Below are positions 1 to 10,506 of a DNA stretch of 64,000 nt, in pieces. Positions within the stretch are counted from its first letter, which is position 1. Every line of letters begins with the position of its first letter. Source of the DNA: Agromyces marinus. GTDB taxonomy: Bacteria; Actinomycetota; Actinomycetes; Actinomycetales; Microbacteriaceae. The notes under the pieces were generated by a model, which worked only from the letters and a program-made list of their open reading frames with translations, was not told the DNA's origin and ran no database searches. The position numbers and the translations under genes are program-made. Location of the stretch: NCBI RefSeq assembly GCF_021442325.1, contig NZ_CP087879.1:2480001-2544000 (forward strand), written 5' to 3'.

Positions 1-28
1 GGCGGCAACGAACGAGCCGTGCCGACGG

Positions 29-1159
29 CTACTGGGTGGCGGCCCGGTACGGCGCGACGACGACCTCGACCCGCTGGAACTCCTTGAGGTCGGAGTACCC
101 CGTCGTGGCCATCGAGCGGCGCAGCGCGCCCACGAGGTTCGCGGTGCCGTCCGCAGCGGATGCCGGCCCGTACAGGATCTCCTCGAGCGGGGCGACCTGG
201 CCGACCTGCACGCGCTCGCCGCGGGGCAGCTTCGCGTGGTGCGCCTCGGGCCCCCAGTGCCATCCGCCGCCGGGGGCGTCGGTCGCGCGAGCGAGCGCAG
301 CGCCGAGCATGACGGCGTCGGCACCGCACGCGACGGCCTTGACGATGTCGCCGGACCGGCCGACGCCGCCGTCGGCGATGACGTGCACGTACCGGCCGCC
401 GGACTCGTCGAGGTAGTCCCGGCGTGCGCCCGCGACATCCGCCACGGCCGTCGCCATCGGCGCGTGGATGCCGAGCGTGCCCCGCGTGGTCGAGGCGGCA
501 CCGCCGCCGAAGCCGACGAGCACGCCGGCGGCGCCCGTGCGCATGAGGTGCAGCGCCGCGGTGTAGGTCGACGCGCCGCCGACGATGACGGGCACGTCGA
601 GTTCGTAGATGAACTTCTTCAGGTTCAGCGGCTCGGCGTTCTTCGAGACGTGCTCGGCCGAGACGGTCGTGCCGCGGATCACGAACAGGTCGACGCCCGC
701 CGCCACCACGGTCTCGTACAGCTCCTGCGTGCGCTGCGGCGAGAGGGCTCCGGCGACGGTGACGCCGGCCGCGCGCACCTCCGCCAGGCGCGCGGTGACC
801 AGTTCCGGCTTGATCGGCTCGGAGTACAGCTCCTGCATGCGCGAGGTCGCCTGACCGGCATTGAGGTTGCGGATCTCGGCGAGCATGGGCTCAGGATCTT
901 CGTACCTCGTCCAGAGGCCCTCGAGGTCGAGCACCCCGATGCCGCCGAGACGGCCCATCATGATGGCCGTGCGCGGCGAGACGACCGAGTCCATCGGTGC
1001 CGCCAGGAACGGGATGTCGAACTGGTACGCGTCGATCGACCAGCCGACCGAGACGTCCTCAGGGTCGCGGGTGCGCCGGCTCGGCACGATGGCGATGTCG
1101 TCGAACGCGTAGACGCGGCGGCCCCGCTTGGAGCGGCCGATCTCGATCTCCTGAGTCAC
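29..1159 (-). CDS. guaB3: GuaB3, IMP dehydrogenase-related protein
   Basis: A 376-residue TIM-barrel protein of the IMPDH/GMP reductase family without CBS domains, the length and N-terminus (YAFDDIAIVPSRRTRDP) of the GuaB3 class. The substrate-phosphate glycine motifs are present (DGGVGRSGDIVKAVACGADAVMLG). In the catalytic loop, where GuaB has GSICTTR, this protein has GAASTTR (about residues 220-226), so the catalytic Cys is Ser. Dehydrogenase activity on IMP is therefore doubtful; a GMP-reductase-like or regulatory role is possible. It is separated from guaB by an ABC-F gene and a divergent lyase gene, although guaB and guaB3 are usually neighbours in actinobacteria. Family assignment is secure, function is not. 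Confidence 0.88.
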   Translation of the reverse strand: MTQEIEIGRSKRGRRVYAFDDIAIVPSRRTRDPEDVSVGWSIDAYQFDIPFLAAPMDSVVSPRTAIMMGRLGGIGVLDLEGLWTRYEDPEPMLAEIRNLNAGQATSRMQELYSEPIKPELVTARLAEVRAAGVTVAGALSPQRTQELYETVVAAGVDLFVIRGTTVSAEHVSKNAEPLNLKKFIYELDVPVIVGGASTYTAALHLMRTGAAGVLVGFGGGAASTTRGTLGIHAPMATAVADVAGARRDYLDESGGRYVHVIADGGVGRSGDIVKAVACGADAVMLGAALARATDAPGGGWHWGPEAHHAKLPRGERVQVGQVAPLEEILYGPASAADGTANLVGALRRSMATTGYSDLKEFQRVEVVVAPYRAATQ

Positions 1160-1203
1160 CCGTCAACCCTACCCAAGGCGCTGGTGGGCGATGGGATGCC
1201 GCC

Positions 1204-2904
1204 TCAGCGCGCCCGGGCGACGCGGACCTCGTCGAAGACCGGCTCGTCGGTCTCGACCACCTCGCCGTCGGCCCGGAACACGAGGTACCGGTCGAACGAC
1301 CGCGTGAACCATCGATCGTGCGTGACCGCGACGACGCTGCCCGCGAACCGGCCGAGCGCATCCTCGAGCGCCTCCGCCGAGACGAGGTCGAGGTTGTCGG
1401 TCGGCTCGTCGAGCAGCAGCAGCGTCGCGCCCGAGAGTTCGAGCAGCAGGATCTGCAGGCGCGCCTGCTGCCCGCCCGAGAGCACCTCGAACCGCTGCTG
1501 GGCGGCACCGGCGAGCCCGTAGCGGTCGAGCGCCGAACTCGCAGCCTCCCGCGGCATCCCGTCGCGGTTCGCATCGCCCCGGTGCAGGATCTCGAGCAGG
1601 GTCCGGCCGCGCAACCCCGGCAGCTCGTGCCCCTGCGCGAACCAGCCCGGGACCACGCGCGCGCCGAGCGTCGCGGTTCCCCGGTGCGGCACGCGGGCGA
1701 GGGTCGCGCCGATGTCGGTGAGGTGGCCGGCCCCCGGGTCGGGGTCGGTCCCGCCCGCGGCGAGCAGGCGCAGGAAGTGCGACTTGCCCGACCCGTTCGA
1801 ACCGAGCACCGCGACCCGGTCGCCGTACCAGACCTCGAGGTCGAAGGCCCGCATGAGGCCGGTCAGCTCGAGCCCCTCGCACACGACCGCCCGCTTGCCC
1901 GTGCGCGAGCCGCGCAGGCGCATCGACACCGCCTGGGCGGGCGGACGCTCCTCGGGCGGGCCGGCCACCTCGAACTTCCGCAGCCGTGTGAGGGCGGCCT
2001 GGTACCGCGAGGCCATGCCGTCGTTGTAGGTCGCCTTGACCTTCAGCGTCTGCACGAGCTGCGTCAACTGCGCGTGCTGCTCGTCCCAGCGTCGCCGCAG
2101 CTCGTCGAGCCTGGCGAAGCGGTCCTCGCGCGCCTCGTGGTACCCGCGGAAACTTCCGCCGTGCACCCACGCGGTGCTGCCGGCCGCGCCCGCCTCGAGC
2201 GTGACGATCCGGTCGGCGGCCCGCGCGAGCAGCTCGCGGTCGTGCGAGACGAGCAGGACGGTCTTGGGCGTTGCCCGGAGCTGCCCCTCGAGCCAGCGCT
2301 TGCCGGGCACGTCGAGCGAGTTGTCGGGCTCGTCGAGCACGAGCACCTGCTCGGGTCCGCGCAGCAGCGCCTCGAGCGCGAGCCGCTTCTGCTCCCCGCC
2401 GGACAGCGTGGTCAGCTCGCGCCACCTCGCGCGCTCGAACGGGATCCCGAGCGCCGCGGTCGTGCAGTGGTCCCACAGGACCTCCTGCTCGTAGCCGCCG
2501 GCTTCCGCATAGTCGGCGAGCGCCGTCGCGTACCGCATCTGGGCAGCCGTGTCATCCGCTTCGATCAGGGCGTTCTCGGCGGCCTCGAGCTCGATCGCCG
2601 CGCGCCGAACGCGATCGGGCGCGACCGAGACGAGCAGTCCGTGCACGGTCGGGGTCGCGCCGGGGGCGACCTCGCCCCGGCCGACGAACTGGTCCATGAC
2701 GCCGAGCCCGCCGTCGACCTGCACGCTGCCCTCGTCGGGGCGCAGGTCGCCGCGGATGATGCGAAGCAGGGTGGTCTTGCCGGCCCCGTTCTGGCCGATG
2801 AGGGCGGTCGTGCGCCCCTCGGTGACGCGGAACGCGACGTCGGCGAGCAGGGGCCGGCCGTCGGGCAGCGAGAAGGAGACGCCGTTGACGTCGATGAAGC
2901 CCAT
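1204..2904 (-). CDS. ABC-F family ATPase (ribosome-associated type)
   Basis: 566 residues, two ABC ATPase domains and no membrane segment, as in ABC-F proteins that act on the ribosomal E site. Domain 1 has Walker A GQNGAGKTT, signature LSGGEQKR and Walker B VLVLDEPDNSLD; domain 2 has GSNGSGKSH, LSGGQQAR and LLLLDEPTDNLD. A charged linker rich in Arg and Gln (about residues 255-320) joins them. I place the start at the ATG at 2904, where the protein begins MGFIDVNGVSFSL; an in-frame extension to 2994 has no family resemblance. A TACGCT -10-like box lies at 2966-2971. Whether it is a translation factor or an antibiotic-protection protein cannot be told from sequence. Confidence 0.88.
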   Translation of the reverse strand: MGFIDVNGVSFSLPDGRPLLADVAFRVTEGRTTALIGQNGAGKTTLLRIIRGDLRPDEGSVQVDGGLGVMDQFVGRGEVAPGATPTVHGLLVSVAPDRVRRAAIELEAAENALIEADDTAAQMRYATALADYAEAGGYEQEVLWDHCTTAALGIPFERARWRELTTLSGGEQKRLALEALLRGPEQVLVLDEPDNSLDVPGKRWLEGQLRATPKTVLLVSHDRELLARAADRIVTLEAGAAGSTAWVHGGSFRGYHEAREDRFARLDELRRRWDEQHAQLTQLVQTLKVKATYNDGMASRYQAALTRLRKFEVAGPPEERPPAQAVSMRLRGSRTGKRAVVCEGLELTGLMRAFDLEVWYGDRVAVLGSNGSGKSHFLRLLAAGGTDPDPGAGHLTDIGATLARVPHRGTATLGARVVPGWFAQGHELPGLRGRTLLEILHRGDANRDGMPREAASSALDRYGLAGAAQQRFEVLSGGQQARLQILLLELSGATLLLLDEPTDNLDLVSAEALEDALGRFAGSVVAVTHDRWFTRSFDRYLVFRADGEVVETDEPVFDEVRVARAR

Positions 2905-3044
2905 GGTCGGTTCGATTCGGATCGAGAGGCACGGCGATGCCGCGGCGCCGGAAGGGCAGCCGACCAGCGTAGCCGAAGACGGATGCCGCGGCACAGCGCG
3001 TCGGGTCCGTTCCGTCGCAGGCCTCCGTGCGGCAGTCTGGAGCC

Positions 3045-4199
3045 ATGCATCGCATCGCCGCCGACCCGCTCGACGTCCTCCGCACGCGCACGAGCGCCAA
3101 GTGGCGCATGTTCGACCCCGACGTGCTGCCGCTGCCCGTCGCCGAGATGGACTATCCGCTCGCCGAGCCCGTCGCCGAGGCCCTGCACGCCGCGATCCGC
3201 CGCTCCGACACCGGCTACAACTCGGGCAGCCTGCCCGTCGCCGAGGCGTTCGCGGGGTTCGCCGCCGAGCGGCTCGGATGGTCGCCCGATCCGCAACGGG
3301 TCACGTGCACCGCCGACGTGTCGATGGGCATCGTCGAGGTGCTGCGCCGGGTCGTCGCCCCGGGCGAGGGCGTGGTGATCTGCCCGCCGATCTATCCGCC
3401 GTTCTTCGACCTGGTGACCGAGGCGGGCGGCACGGTGGTCGCGGTGCCGCTCGCGGGCGGCATCGACGAGGGCTGGTCGCTCGACCTCGATCGGCTCGAG
3501 GCCGCGTTCGCCGCGGGCGCGCGGGCCATGGTGCTCTGCAACCCGCACAACCCCGTCGGACTCGTCCCCGCCCGCGACCAGCTCGCGACCCTCGCCGACC
3601 TCGCCGCCCGTCACGGCGCGACGATCGTCTCGGACGAGGTGCACGGTCCCCTCTCGCAGCCCGAGTCGAAGTACACGCCGTTCCTCACCGTCTCCGACGC
3701 CGCACGCGAGCACGGCGTCGCCGTCACCGCCGCGACGAAGGCGTTCAACCTCGCGGGGCTCAAGGCCGCGATGATCCTCACCGCGAGCGAGCGCGGCGAC
3801 GCCGTCCGCGCGGCCATGCCGTACGAGGTCGAGTGGCGCATGAGCCAGTTCGGCTCGATCGCCACCGTCGCCGCGTTCCGCCACGGCGGGCACTGGCTCG
3901 ACGGCGTCCTCGCGTCGATCGACGACAACCGGCGCCTGCTCGCCGACCTGCTCGCCGACGACCTGCCCGGCGTGCGGTTCCGGATGCCGCAGGCGACCTA
4001 TCTCGCCTGGCTCGACCTGTCGGCGCTCGGCTGGGGCGACGACCCGGCCGTCGTCGCCCTGGAACGTGCTCGGGTCGCCCTCGCGGGCGGGCCCGGCTTC
4101 GGAGCGGACGCCGGCCGCGGGCACGCACGCCTGAACCTCGCCTGCTCACCCGAGGTCCTCGCCGAGGCGATCGCGCGCCTGGCCGACGCCGCGGGCTGA
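3045..4199 (+). CDS. MalY/PatB family C-S lyase (PLP enzyme)
   Basis: 384 residues from the ATG. Fold-type I aminotransferase-like protein of the MalY/PatB class, which cleaves cystathionine and other cysteine S-conjugates. Visible motifs are DTGYNSGSL, the HNPVG motif (CNPHNPVGLV), SDEVHGPL and the PLP lysine in AATKAFNLAGLK. An in-frame GTG at 3027 would add six residues. The ATG follows CAGTCT (3033-3038) by exactly six bases, so the message may be leaderless, although GGAG at 3039-3042 could also act as a weak ribosome site. It is transcribed away from the ABC-F gene. Substrate specificity is unknown. Confidence 0.85.
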   Translation: MHRIAADPLDVLRTRTSAKWRMFDPDVLPLPVAEMDYPLAEPVAEALHAAIRRSDTGYNSGSLPVAEAFAGFAAERLGWSPDPQRVTCTADVSMGIVEVLRRVVAPGEGVVICPPIYPPFFDLVTEAGGTVVAVPLAGGIDEGWSLDLDRLEAAFAAGARAMVLCNPHNPVGLVPARDQLATLADLAARHGATIVSDEVHGPLSQPESKYTPFLTVSDAAREHGVAVTAATKAFNLAGLKAAMILTASERGDAVRAAMPYEVEWRMSQFGSIATVAAFRHGGHWLDGVLASIDDNRRLLADLLADDLPGVRFRMPQATYLAWLDLSALGWGDDPAVVALERARVALAGGPGFGADAGRGHARLNLACSPEVLAEAIARLADAAG

Positions 4200-4224
4200 G
4201 CCCGCGCGCAGGCCCGCGCGCGAG

Positions 4225-5925
<1,701 letters not shown>

Positions 5926-5970
5926 GAAAGGCGAACCCGGCCGACCCCTGCCGGGACCTTTGGAGGTGCA

Positions 5971-7293
5971 GTGGAATCCACGCAATCAGTCCGCCCACGT
6001 TCCCGTGGGAGGTGGCTCCTCCTCCTCGGACTTCTCCTGTCCGCACTCACTCTGTCCGGCATCGCAGCGTCCCCTGCGGTGGCGGACGAAGGGGGTACGG
6101 ACAGCCAGTCCGAAGAGTTCGAGTTCTTCTTCAGCGGCAATGTGAAGTACAACGACGAGGCGCTCGAGGGGGTGAAGATCACCGTCGAGGGCGGCGGGTT
6201 CGAAGCCGAGACCGAGACCGACGAGAACGGCCAGTGGACGCTCGGCGTCCCCGAGAAGTCCACGTACGAGGTCACGCTCGATGAAGACACGCTGCCCGAC
6301 GGCGTCGTCGTCGAGGACGGACAGTCGACCATCGAGGCCGAGTTCGGGCTCACGAGCCGGAAGTCCGTGAACTTCTTCCTCGGCGAGGGCCAGCGGGTCA
6401 CGGTCAATCTCCTCGACCAGGTGATCCAGCGGGCGGTCAACGGCATCAACTTCGGTCTGCTGCTCGCCCTGGCCGCGATCGGGCTCTCGCTCATCTTCGG
6501 CACGACCGGACTCTCGAACTTCGCGCACGCGGAGCTCATCACGTTCGGCGCCCTCATGGTCCTGACACTCGGCGTCGACTTCGCCTGGCCCCTGTGGCTG
6601 GCGATCGCGGGCGCGCTCGTGCTCAGCGCGGTGCTCGGACTGGGTCTGGACGCGGCCATCTGGAAGCCGCTGCGCAAACGCGGCGTGGGGGTGATCCAGC
6701 TGATGATCGTCAGCATCGGTCTCTCCCTGGCCCTGCGGTACACGTACCAGTTCTTCTACGGCGGCTCCACGAGGCAGCTTCCGGGAGCGACGCTTCCCTC
6801 CGACATCCGCTTCGGACCGATCGCGCTCTCGTGGGTCGACGTGGCGAGCATGCTCGTCAGCATCCTCGTGCTGCTCGCGGTCGCCTACTTCCTGCTCAGC
6901 ACCCGGACCGGCAAGGCCACGCGCGCGGTCTCCGACAACGCGCCTCTGGCCGCCGCGAGCGGCATCGACGTCGACCGAGTCATCCGCATCGTCTGGATCC
7001 TCGGCACGCTGCTGGCCGGCCTGTCCGGCATCCTCTGGGCGTACTTCCGACCCGGTGTGAGCTGGGACATGGGCTTCCAGATCCTCCTGCTCGTCTTCGC
7101 CGCGGTCACGCTCGGCGGTCTCGGCACGGCGTTCGGCGCCCTCGTCGGATCGCTCATCGTCGGCCTCTTCGTCGAACTGTCGACGCTCTGGCTGCCGAGT
7201 GACATGAAGTACGTGGGCGCACTGGTCATCCTGATCCTGGTGCTGCTGTTCCGACCGCAGGGAATCCTCGGTCGTCGAGAGAGAATCGGATAG
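5971..7293 (+). CDS. livH: LivH-type ABC permease with secreted N-terminal CnaB-like domain
   Basis: 440 residues from the GTG at 5971, which is preceded by TGGAGGTG. Residues 14-38 are a signal peptide (hydrophobic core LLLLGLLLSALTL, ending ASPAVA). Residues about 50-137 form an acidic beta-rich domain of carboxypeptidase-regulatory/CnaB type (GVKITVEGGGFEAET, DENGQWTLGVP). Residues about 147-440 are the LivH membrane permease (NFAHAELITFG, several membrane helices, RPQGILG end). The extra domain should lie outside the membrane, close to where the binding protein docks. First gene of livHMGF; livM follows after 12 nt. Substrate is probably a branched-chain or other aliphatic amino acid, or amide; specificity cannot be read. 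Confidence 0.9.
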   Translation: MESTQSVRPRSRGRWLLLLGLLLSALTLSGIAASPAVADEGGTDSQSEEFEFFFSGNVKYNDEALEGVKITVEGGGFEAETETDENGQWTLGVPEKSTYEVTLDEDTLPDGVVVEDGQSTIEAEFGLTSRKSVNFFLGEGQRVTVNLLDQVIQRAVNGINFGLLLALAAIGLSLIFGTTGLSNFAHAELITFGALMVLTLGVDFAWPLWLAIAGALVLSAVLGLGLDAAIWKPLRKRGVGVIQLMIVSIGLSLALRYTYQFFYGGSTRQLPGATLPSDIRFGPIALSWVDVASMLVSILVLLAVAYFLLSTRTGKATRAVSDNAPLAAASGIDVDRVIRIVWILGTLLAGLSGILWAYFRPGVSWDMGFQILLLVFAAVTLGGLGTAFGALVGSLIVGLFVELSTLWLPSDMKYVGALVILILVLLFRPQGILGRRERIG

Positions 7294-7305
7294 GGGGCGA
7301 CTGCA

Positions 7306-8289
7306 ATGATCGACTGGGGAGCAATCTTCGGAAACGCGGCCGTCGAGCTGATCAGCCCGACCACCGCCGCCTACGCGCTGGCCGCCCTCGGCCTCGCCGT
7401 CCACTTCGGCTTCACGGGCCTGCTGAACTTCGGTCAGGCGGGCTTCATGCTGCTCGGCGCCTACGGCTACGCCATCCCGGCGCTGAAGCTCGGCTGGCCG
7501 TGGTGGGCCTGCGTCCTGACGTCCGTCCTGGCGTCGGTGATCTTCGCACTGATCCTCGGCATCCCGACACTGCGATTGCGAGCGGACTATCTCGCCATCG
7601 TGACGATCGCGGCCGCCGAGGTGCTCAGGTTGACGTTCACGACCAACGAGTTCCAGGCCGTCACCGGCTCGGCCAACGGCCTCTCGGAGTACCAGCGCGA
7701 CCTGCTCTCGCTGAACCCGCTGCCGGACGGCAGGTACGGGTTCGGCCCGTGGGTCTTCAGCGACCGCGCGTGGTTCTTCCTGATCATCGGCTGGATCATC
7801 GTGATCCTGGCCGCGCTGCTGACGTGGATGCTCATGCGCAGCCCGTGGGGCCGCGTGATCAAGGGCATCCGCGAGGACGAGGACGCGGTCCGCGCGCTGG
7901 GCAAGAACGTCTACTCCTACAAGATGCAGAGCCTCATCCTCGGCGGACTGTTCGGTACCTTCGCGGGCATCATCTTCGTGCTGCCACGCGCGGTCGTACC
8001 GAGCTACTTCCAACCGACGCTGACGTTCTTCATCTACGCGATCCTGCTGCTCGGCGGGGCCGCGACCATCCTGGGGCCCATCGTCGGCTCCATCGTCTTC
8101 TGGGTCCTCCTGTCCTTCTTCTCGGGCTTCATCGCCCGTGCGGTCGAGGCCGGATGGCTCCCGTTCATGACCCAGGTCCAGGCCGGCCAGATCCGGTTCA
8201 TCCTCGTGGGCGTGGCGATCATGTTGCTCGTGGTATTCATGCCACAGGGCATCATGGGCAACAAGAAGGAGCTCGCTTTTGTCAAGTGA
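7306..8289 (+). CDS. livM: LivM-type ABC permease
   Basis: 327 residues, second membrane subunit of the importer. Motifs typical of LivM: GFTGLLNFGQAGFMLLGAYG near the N-terminus, LRADYLAIVTIA, GRVIKGIREDEDAVRALGKN (the cytoplasmic EAA-like loop) and VFMPQGIMG at the end. About eight to ten hydrophobic segments. AGGGGG at 7292-7297 precedes the ATG. Its last 11 bases overlap the TTG start of livG, implying translational coupling. Confidence 0.93.
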   Translation: MIDWGAIFGNAAVELISPTTAAYALAALGLAVHFGFTGLLNFGQAGFMLLGAYGYAIPALKLGWPWWACVLTSVLASVIFALILGIPTLRLRADYLAIVTIAAAEVLRLTFTTNEFQAVTGSANGLSEYQRDLLSLNPLPDGRYGFGPWVFSDRAWFFLIIGWIIVILAALLTWMLMRSPWGRVIKGIREDEDAVRALGKNVYSYKMQSLILGGLFGTFAGIIFVLPRAVVPSYFQPTLTFFIYAILLLGGAATILGPIVGSIVFWVLLSFFSGFIARAVEAGWLPFMTQVQAGQIRFILVGVAIMLLVVFMPQGIMGNKKELAFVK

Positions 8290-9193
8290 AATCCCCACCA
8301 ACGGCAAGCCCGTCAAGACGACGGGGCTTCACGTCGGCGATGCAGCCCCGGGCTGCAAGAAGGTCGATCCGATCCTCGTCGCAGACGGCGTCAAGCGCAC
8401 CTTCGGCGGCCTGACCGCCGTCGACGTCGAGCACGTCGAGATCCCGCGAGGCGCCATCACCGCCCTCATCGGACCCAACGGTGCAGGCAAGACGACGTTC
8501 TTCAACCTGCTCACCGGCTTCGACAAGCCGGACGAGGGCACCTGGTCGTTCGAAGGACGATCGCTCGCCCACGTGCCGGCCTACCGGGTGGCTCGCATGG
8601 GCCTGATCCGCACGTTCCAGCTGACGAAGTCGCTCGATCTGTTGTCGGTCATGGACAACATGAAGCTCGGCGCAACGGGCCAGTCCGGGGAGAACCTGTT
8701 CCGCGGTCTGATCCCGTCGATCTGGCGGAAGCAGGACGATCAGATCGAGGAGAAGGCACTCGAGATCCTCACCCGATTCAAGCTCGACGCGAAGAAGGAC
8801 GATTACGCAGCGAGCCTGTCCGGCGGGCAGCGCAAGCTGCTCGAAATGGCACGCGCGCTCATGAGCGACCCGACCCTGGTCATGCTCGACGAGCCGATGG
8901 CCGGGGTGAACCCCGCGCTCACGCAGTCGCTGCTCGACCACGTCCTCGACCTCAAGGCGCAGGGCATGACCGTGCTCTTCGTCGAGCACGACATGCACAT
9001 GGTCCGGCACATCGCCGACTGGGTCCTCGTCATGGCCGAGGGCAAGGTCGTCGCCGAGGGCGACCCGCACGAGGTCATGCGGGACCCCGCCGTGATCGAC
9101 GCCTACCTCGGCGCCCACCACGACACCGACCTCGGGTCGACCGACACGGGCCACGTCACCGCCCTGAAGGAGCTCATCGATGACGAACAGTGA
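8279..9193 (+). CDS. livG: LivG-type ABC ATPase
   Basis: 304 residues. Walker A GPNGAGKTT, signature LSGGQRKLLEMARAL, Walker B LVMLDEPMAGV and the switch His in LFVEHDMHM. It starts with TTG at 8279, chosen because AAGGAG (8266-8271) stands seven bases upstream and inside livM. About 40 extra N-terminal residues precede the ABC domain, which begins ILVADGVKRTFGGL. It pairs with LivF to power LivHM at the inner face of the membrane. The C-terminal tail (after about residue 275) is acidic. Confidence 0.93.
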   Translation: MSSEIPTNGKPVKTTGLHVGDAAPGCKKVDPILVADGVKRTFGGLTAVDVEHVEIPRGAITALIGPNGAGKTTFFNLLTGFDKPDEGTWSFEGRSLAHVPAYRVARMGLIRTFQLTKSLDLLSVMDNMKLGATGQSGENLFRGLIPSIWRKQDDQIEEKALEILTRFKLDAKKDDYAASLSGGQRKLLEMARALMSDPTLVMLDEPMAGVNPALTQSLLDHVLDLKAQGMTVLFVEHDMHMVRHIADWVLVMAEGKVVAEGDPHEVMRDPAVIDAYLGAHHDTDLGSTDTGHVTALKELIDDEQ

Positions 9194-9953
9194 AGCCGCC
9201 GCGAGCGCCGTCGCAGAGCCCACCGGCGACATCGTGGTCGAGGTGCGTGGGGTCACGGCCGGGTACCTCCCGGGCGTGAACATCCTCAACGACTGCTCGC
9301 TCACCGCCCGGCAGGGGGAACTCATCGGCATCATCGGCCCCAACGGGGCCGGCAAGTCGACGCTGCTGAAGTCGATCTTCGGCCTGGTCAAGGTCCGCGA
9401 AGGCGGCATCTTCCTCCAGGGCGACGAGATCACCAACCTGAAGGCGAACAAGCTGGTCGCGAAGGGGGTCGGGTTCGTCCCGCAGACGAACAACGTCTTC
9501 CCGTCGCTCACCATCCAGGAGAACCTCGAGATGGGGCTCTACCAGAAACCGAAGGACCTCAAGCACCGGCTCGAGTTCGTGACCGAGATCTTCCCGGACC
9601 TCGCCCCGCGGCTCGCCCAGCGAGCAGGGTCGCTCTCGGGCGGTGAACGGCAGATGGTCGCCATGTCGCGCGCGCTCATGATGGGCCCGCACGTGCTCCT
9701 GCTCGACGAGCCGAGCGCGGGCCTGTCGCCGGTCCGACAGGACGAGGCGTTCCTGCGGGTCAAGGAGATCAACCGCGCGGGCGTGACGACCATCATGGTC
9801 GAGCAGAACGCCCGTCGCTGCCTGCAGATCTGCGACCGCGGGTACGTGCTGGACCAGGGCCGCGACGCGTACACGGGAACGGGCCGCGAACTGCTCAACG
9901 ACCCGAAGGTCATCGGGCTCTACCTCGGCACGCTCGGAGCCGACGAGGAATAG
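9180..9953 (+). CDS. livF: LivF-type ABC ATPase
   Basis: 257 residues, second ATPase of the importer. Walker A GPNGAGKST, Q-loop region FVPQTNNVFPSLT, signature LSGGERQMVAMSRAL, Walker B LLLDEPSAGL. The ATG overlaps the livG end by 14 nt and has AAGGAG (9167-9172) seven bases upstream, inside livG. It is the last gene of the operon, closed by a strong hairpin 20 nt downstream. The binding protein livK is not in this operon but on the other strand beyond it. Confidence 0.94.
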   Translation: MTNSEAAASAVAEPTGDIVVEVRGVTAGYLPGVNILNDCSLTARQGELIGIIGPNGAGKSTLLKSIFGLVKVREGGIFLQGDEITNLKANKLVAKGVGFVPQTNNVFPSLTIQENLEMGLYQKPKDLKHRLEFVTEIFPDLAPRLAQRAGSLSGGERQMVAMSRALMMGPHVLLLDEPSAGLSPVRQDEAFLRVKEINRAGVTTIMVEQNARRCLQICDRGYVLDQGRDAYTGTGRELLNDPKVIGLYLGTLGADEE

Positions 9954-9973
9954 CCCTCAGAGCGCCGCAGACG

Positions 9974-10007
9974 ACGGGGCGGGGATGCGATGGCATCCCC
10001 GCCCCGT
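9974..10007 (+). terminator. Hairpin terminator after livF
   Basis: Perfect 15-bp inverted repeat ACGGGGCGGGGATGC - GATG - GCATCCCCGCCCCGT, 20 nt after the livF stop. No long U-tract, as usual in high-GC actinobacteria; could work in both directions. Confidence 0.8.
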
Positions 10008-10464
10008 TCGGCGTTCACCGCGGCCGTGACGGCCCCGCAGCCCCGCCCTCCCCGCCGCCGCAGTCGCCCGCAGACGCCGGCGCCCGCCGCCGCAGTCGCC
10101 CGCAGACGCCGGACCGGTGGCCGGTCCCGGAATGATGCGGCTCTTCGCGATCGAGGGAGCAGGCGGATCCGGGCAAGGGCTGGCCGGGCGCCGAGGAATT
10201 CCTGAACACGAACGTTCGCCGCGCTTCGTCCACGGCGACCTCGCCCTGCCCACGCTGCCTCTGCACGCTCTCTGCGCCCGGCTCGACCGCCTTCGGCCGT
10301 CTCGATGGGCTCGGCCTCGCGCGGTGCGCGAATTCGCGACGGGTGCGCCGTGCGGGCCCGCGCACTGGTCGCGCCTTCGCGCACTCGACGATGTCGACGC
10401 GCGGCCGCCGCAGGCGCAGCGCCCGCGTCGCGGAGCCCGCACACGACGGCCCCGGAAACGCCGA
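10008..10464. other. 457-nt non-coding spacer between convergent livF and livK
   Basis: No supported gene. Open frames here have no start signals, no family motifs and Arg/Ala/Pro-rich low-complexity translations on both strands. The stretch holds a two-copy tandem repeat (10051-10112) and a loose inverted pair around 10280-10315 (GGCTCGACCG ... CGATGGGCTCGG) similar in style to the CAGGCTCGA intergenic repeats elsewhere in the window. Confidence 0.6.
10051..10112. repeat. Two-copy 32-bp tandem repeat
   Basis: The 30-base sequence at 10051-10080 (beginning CCCGCCGCCGCAGTCGCCCG) recurs without mismatch at 10083-10112, separated by CG. Non-coding. It may be a simple-sequence expansion. Confidence 0.85.
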
Positions 10465-10492
10465 AAGGGCCCCGGCCGAAGCCGGGGCCCTT
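10465..10492 (-). terminator. UUCG-loop terminator after livK
   Basis: Perfect 12-bp stem. Read on the minus strand it is AAGGGCCCCGGC - UUCG - GCCGGGGCCCUU, a C(UUCG)G tetraloop, 14 nt after the livK stop. Confidence 0.85.
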
Positions 10493-10506
10493 CCTGGGGT
10501 TGTGGA

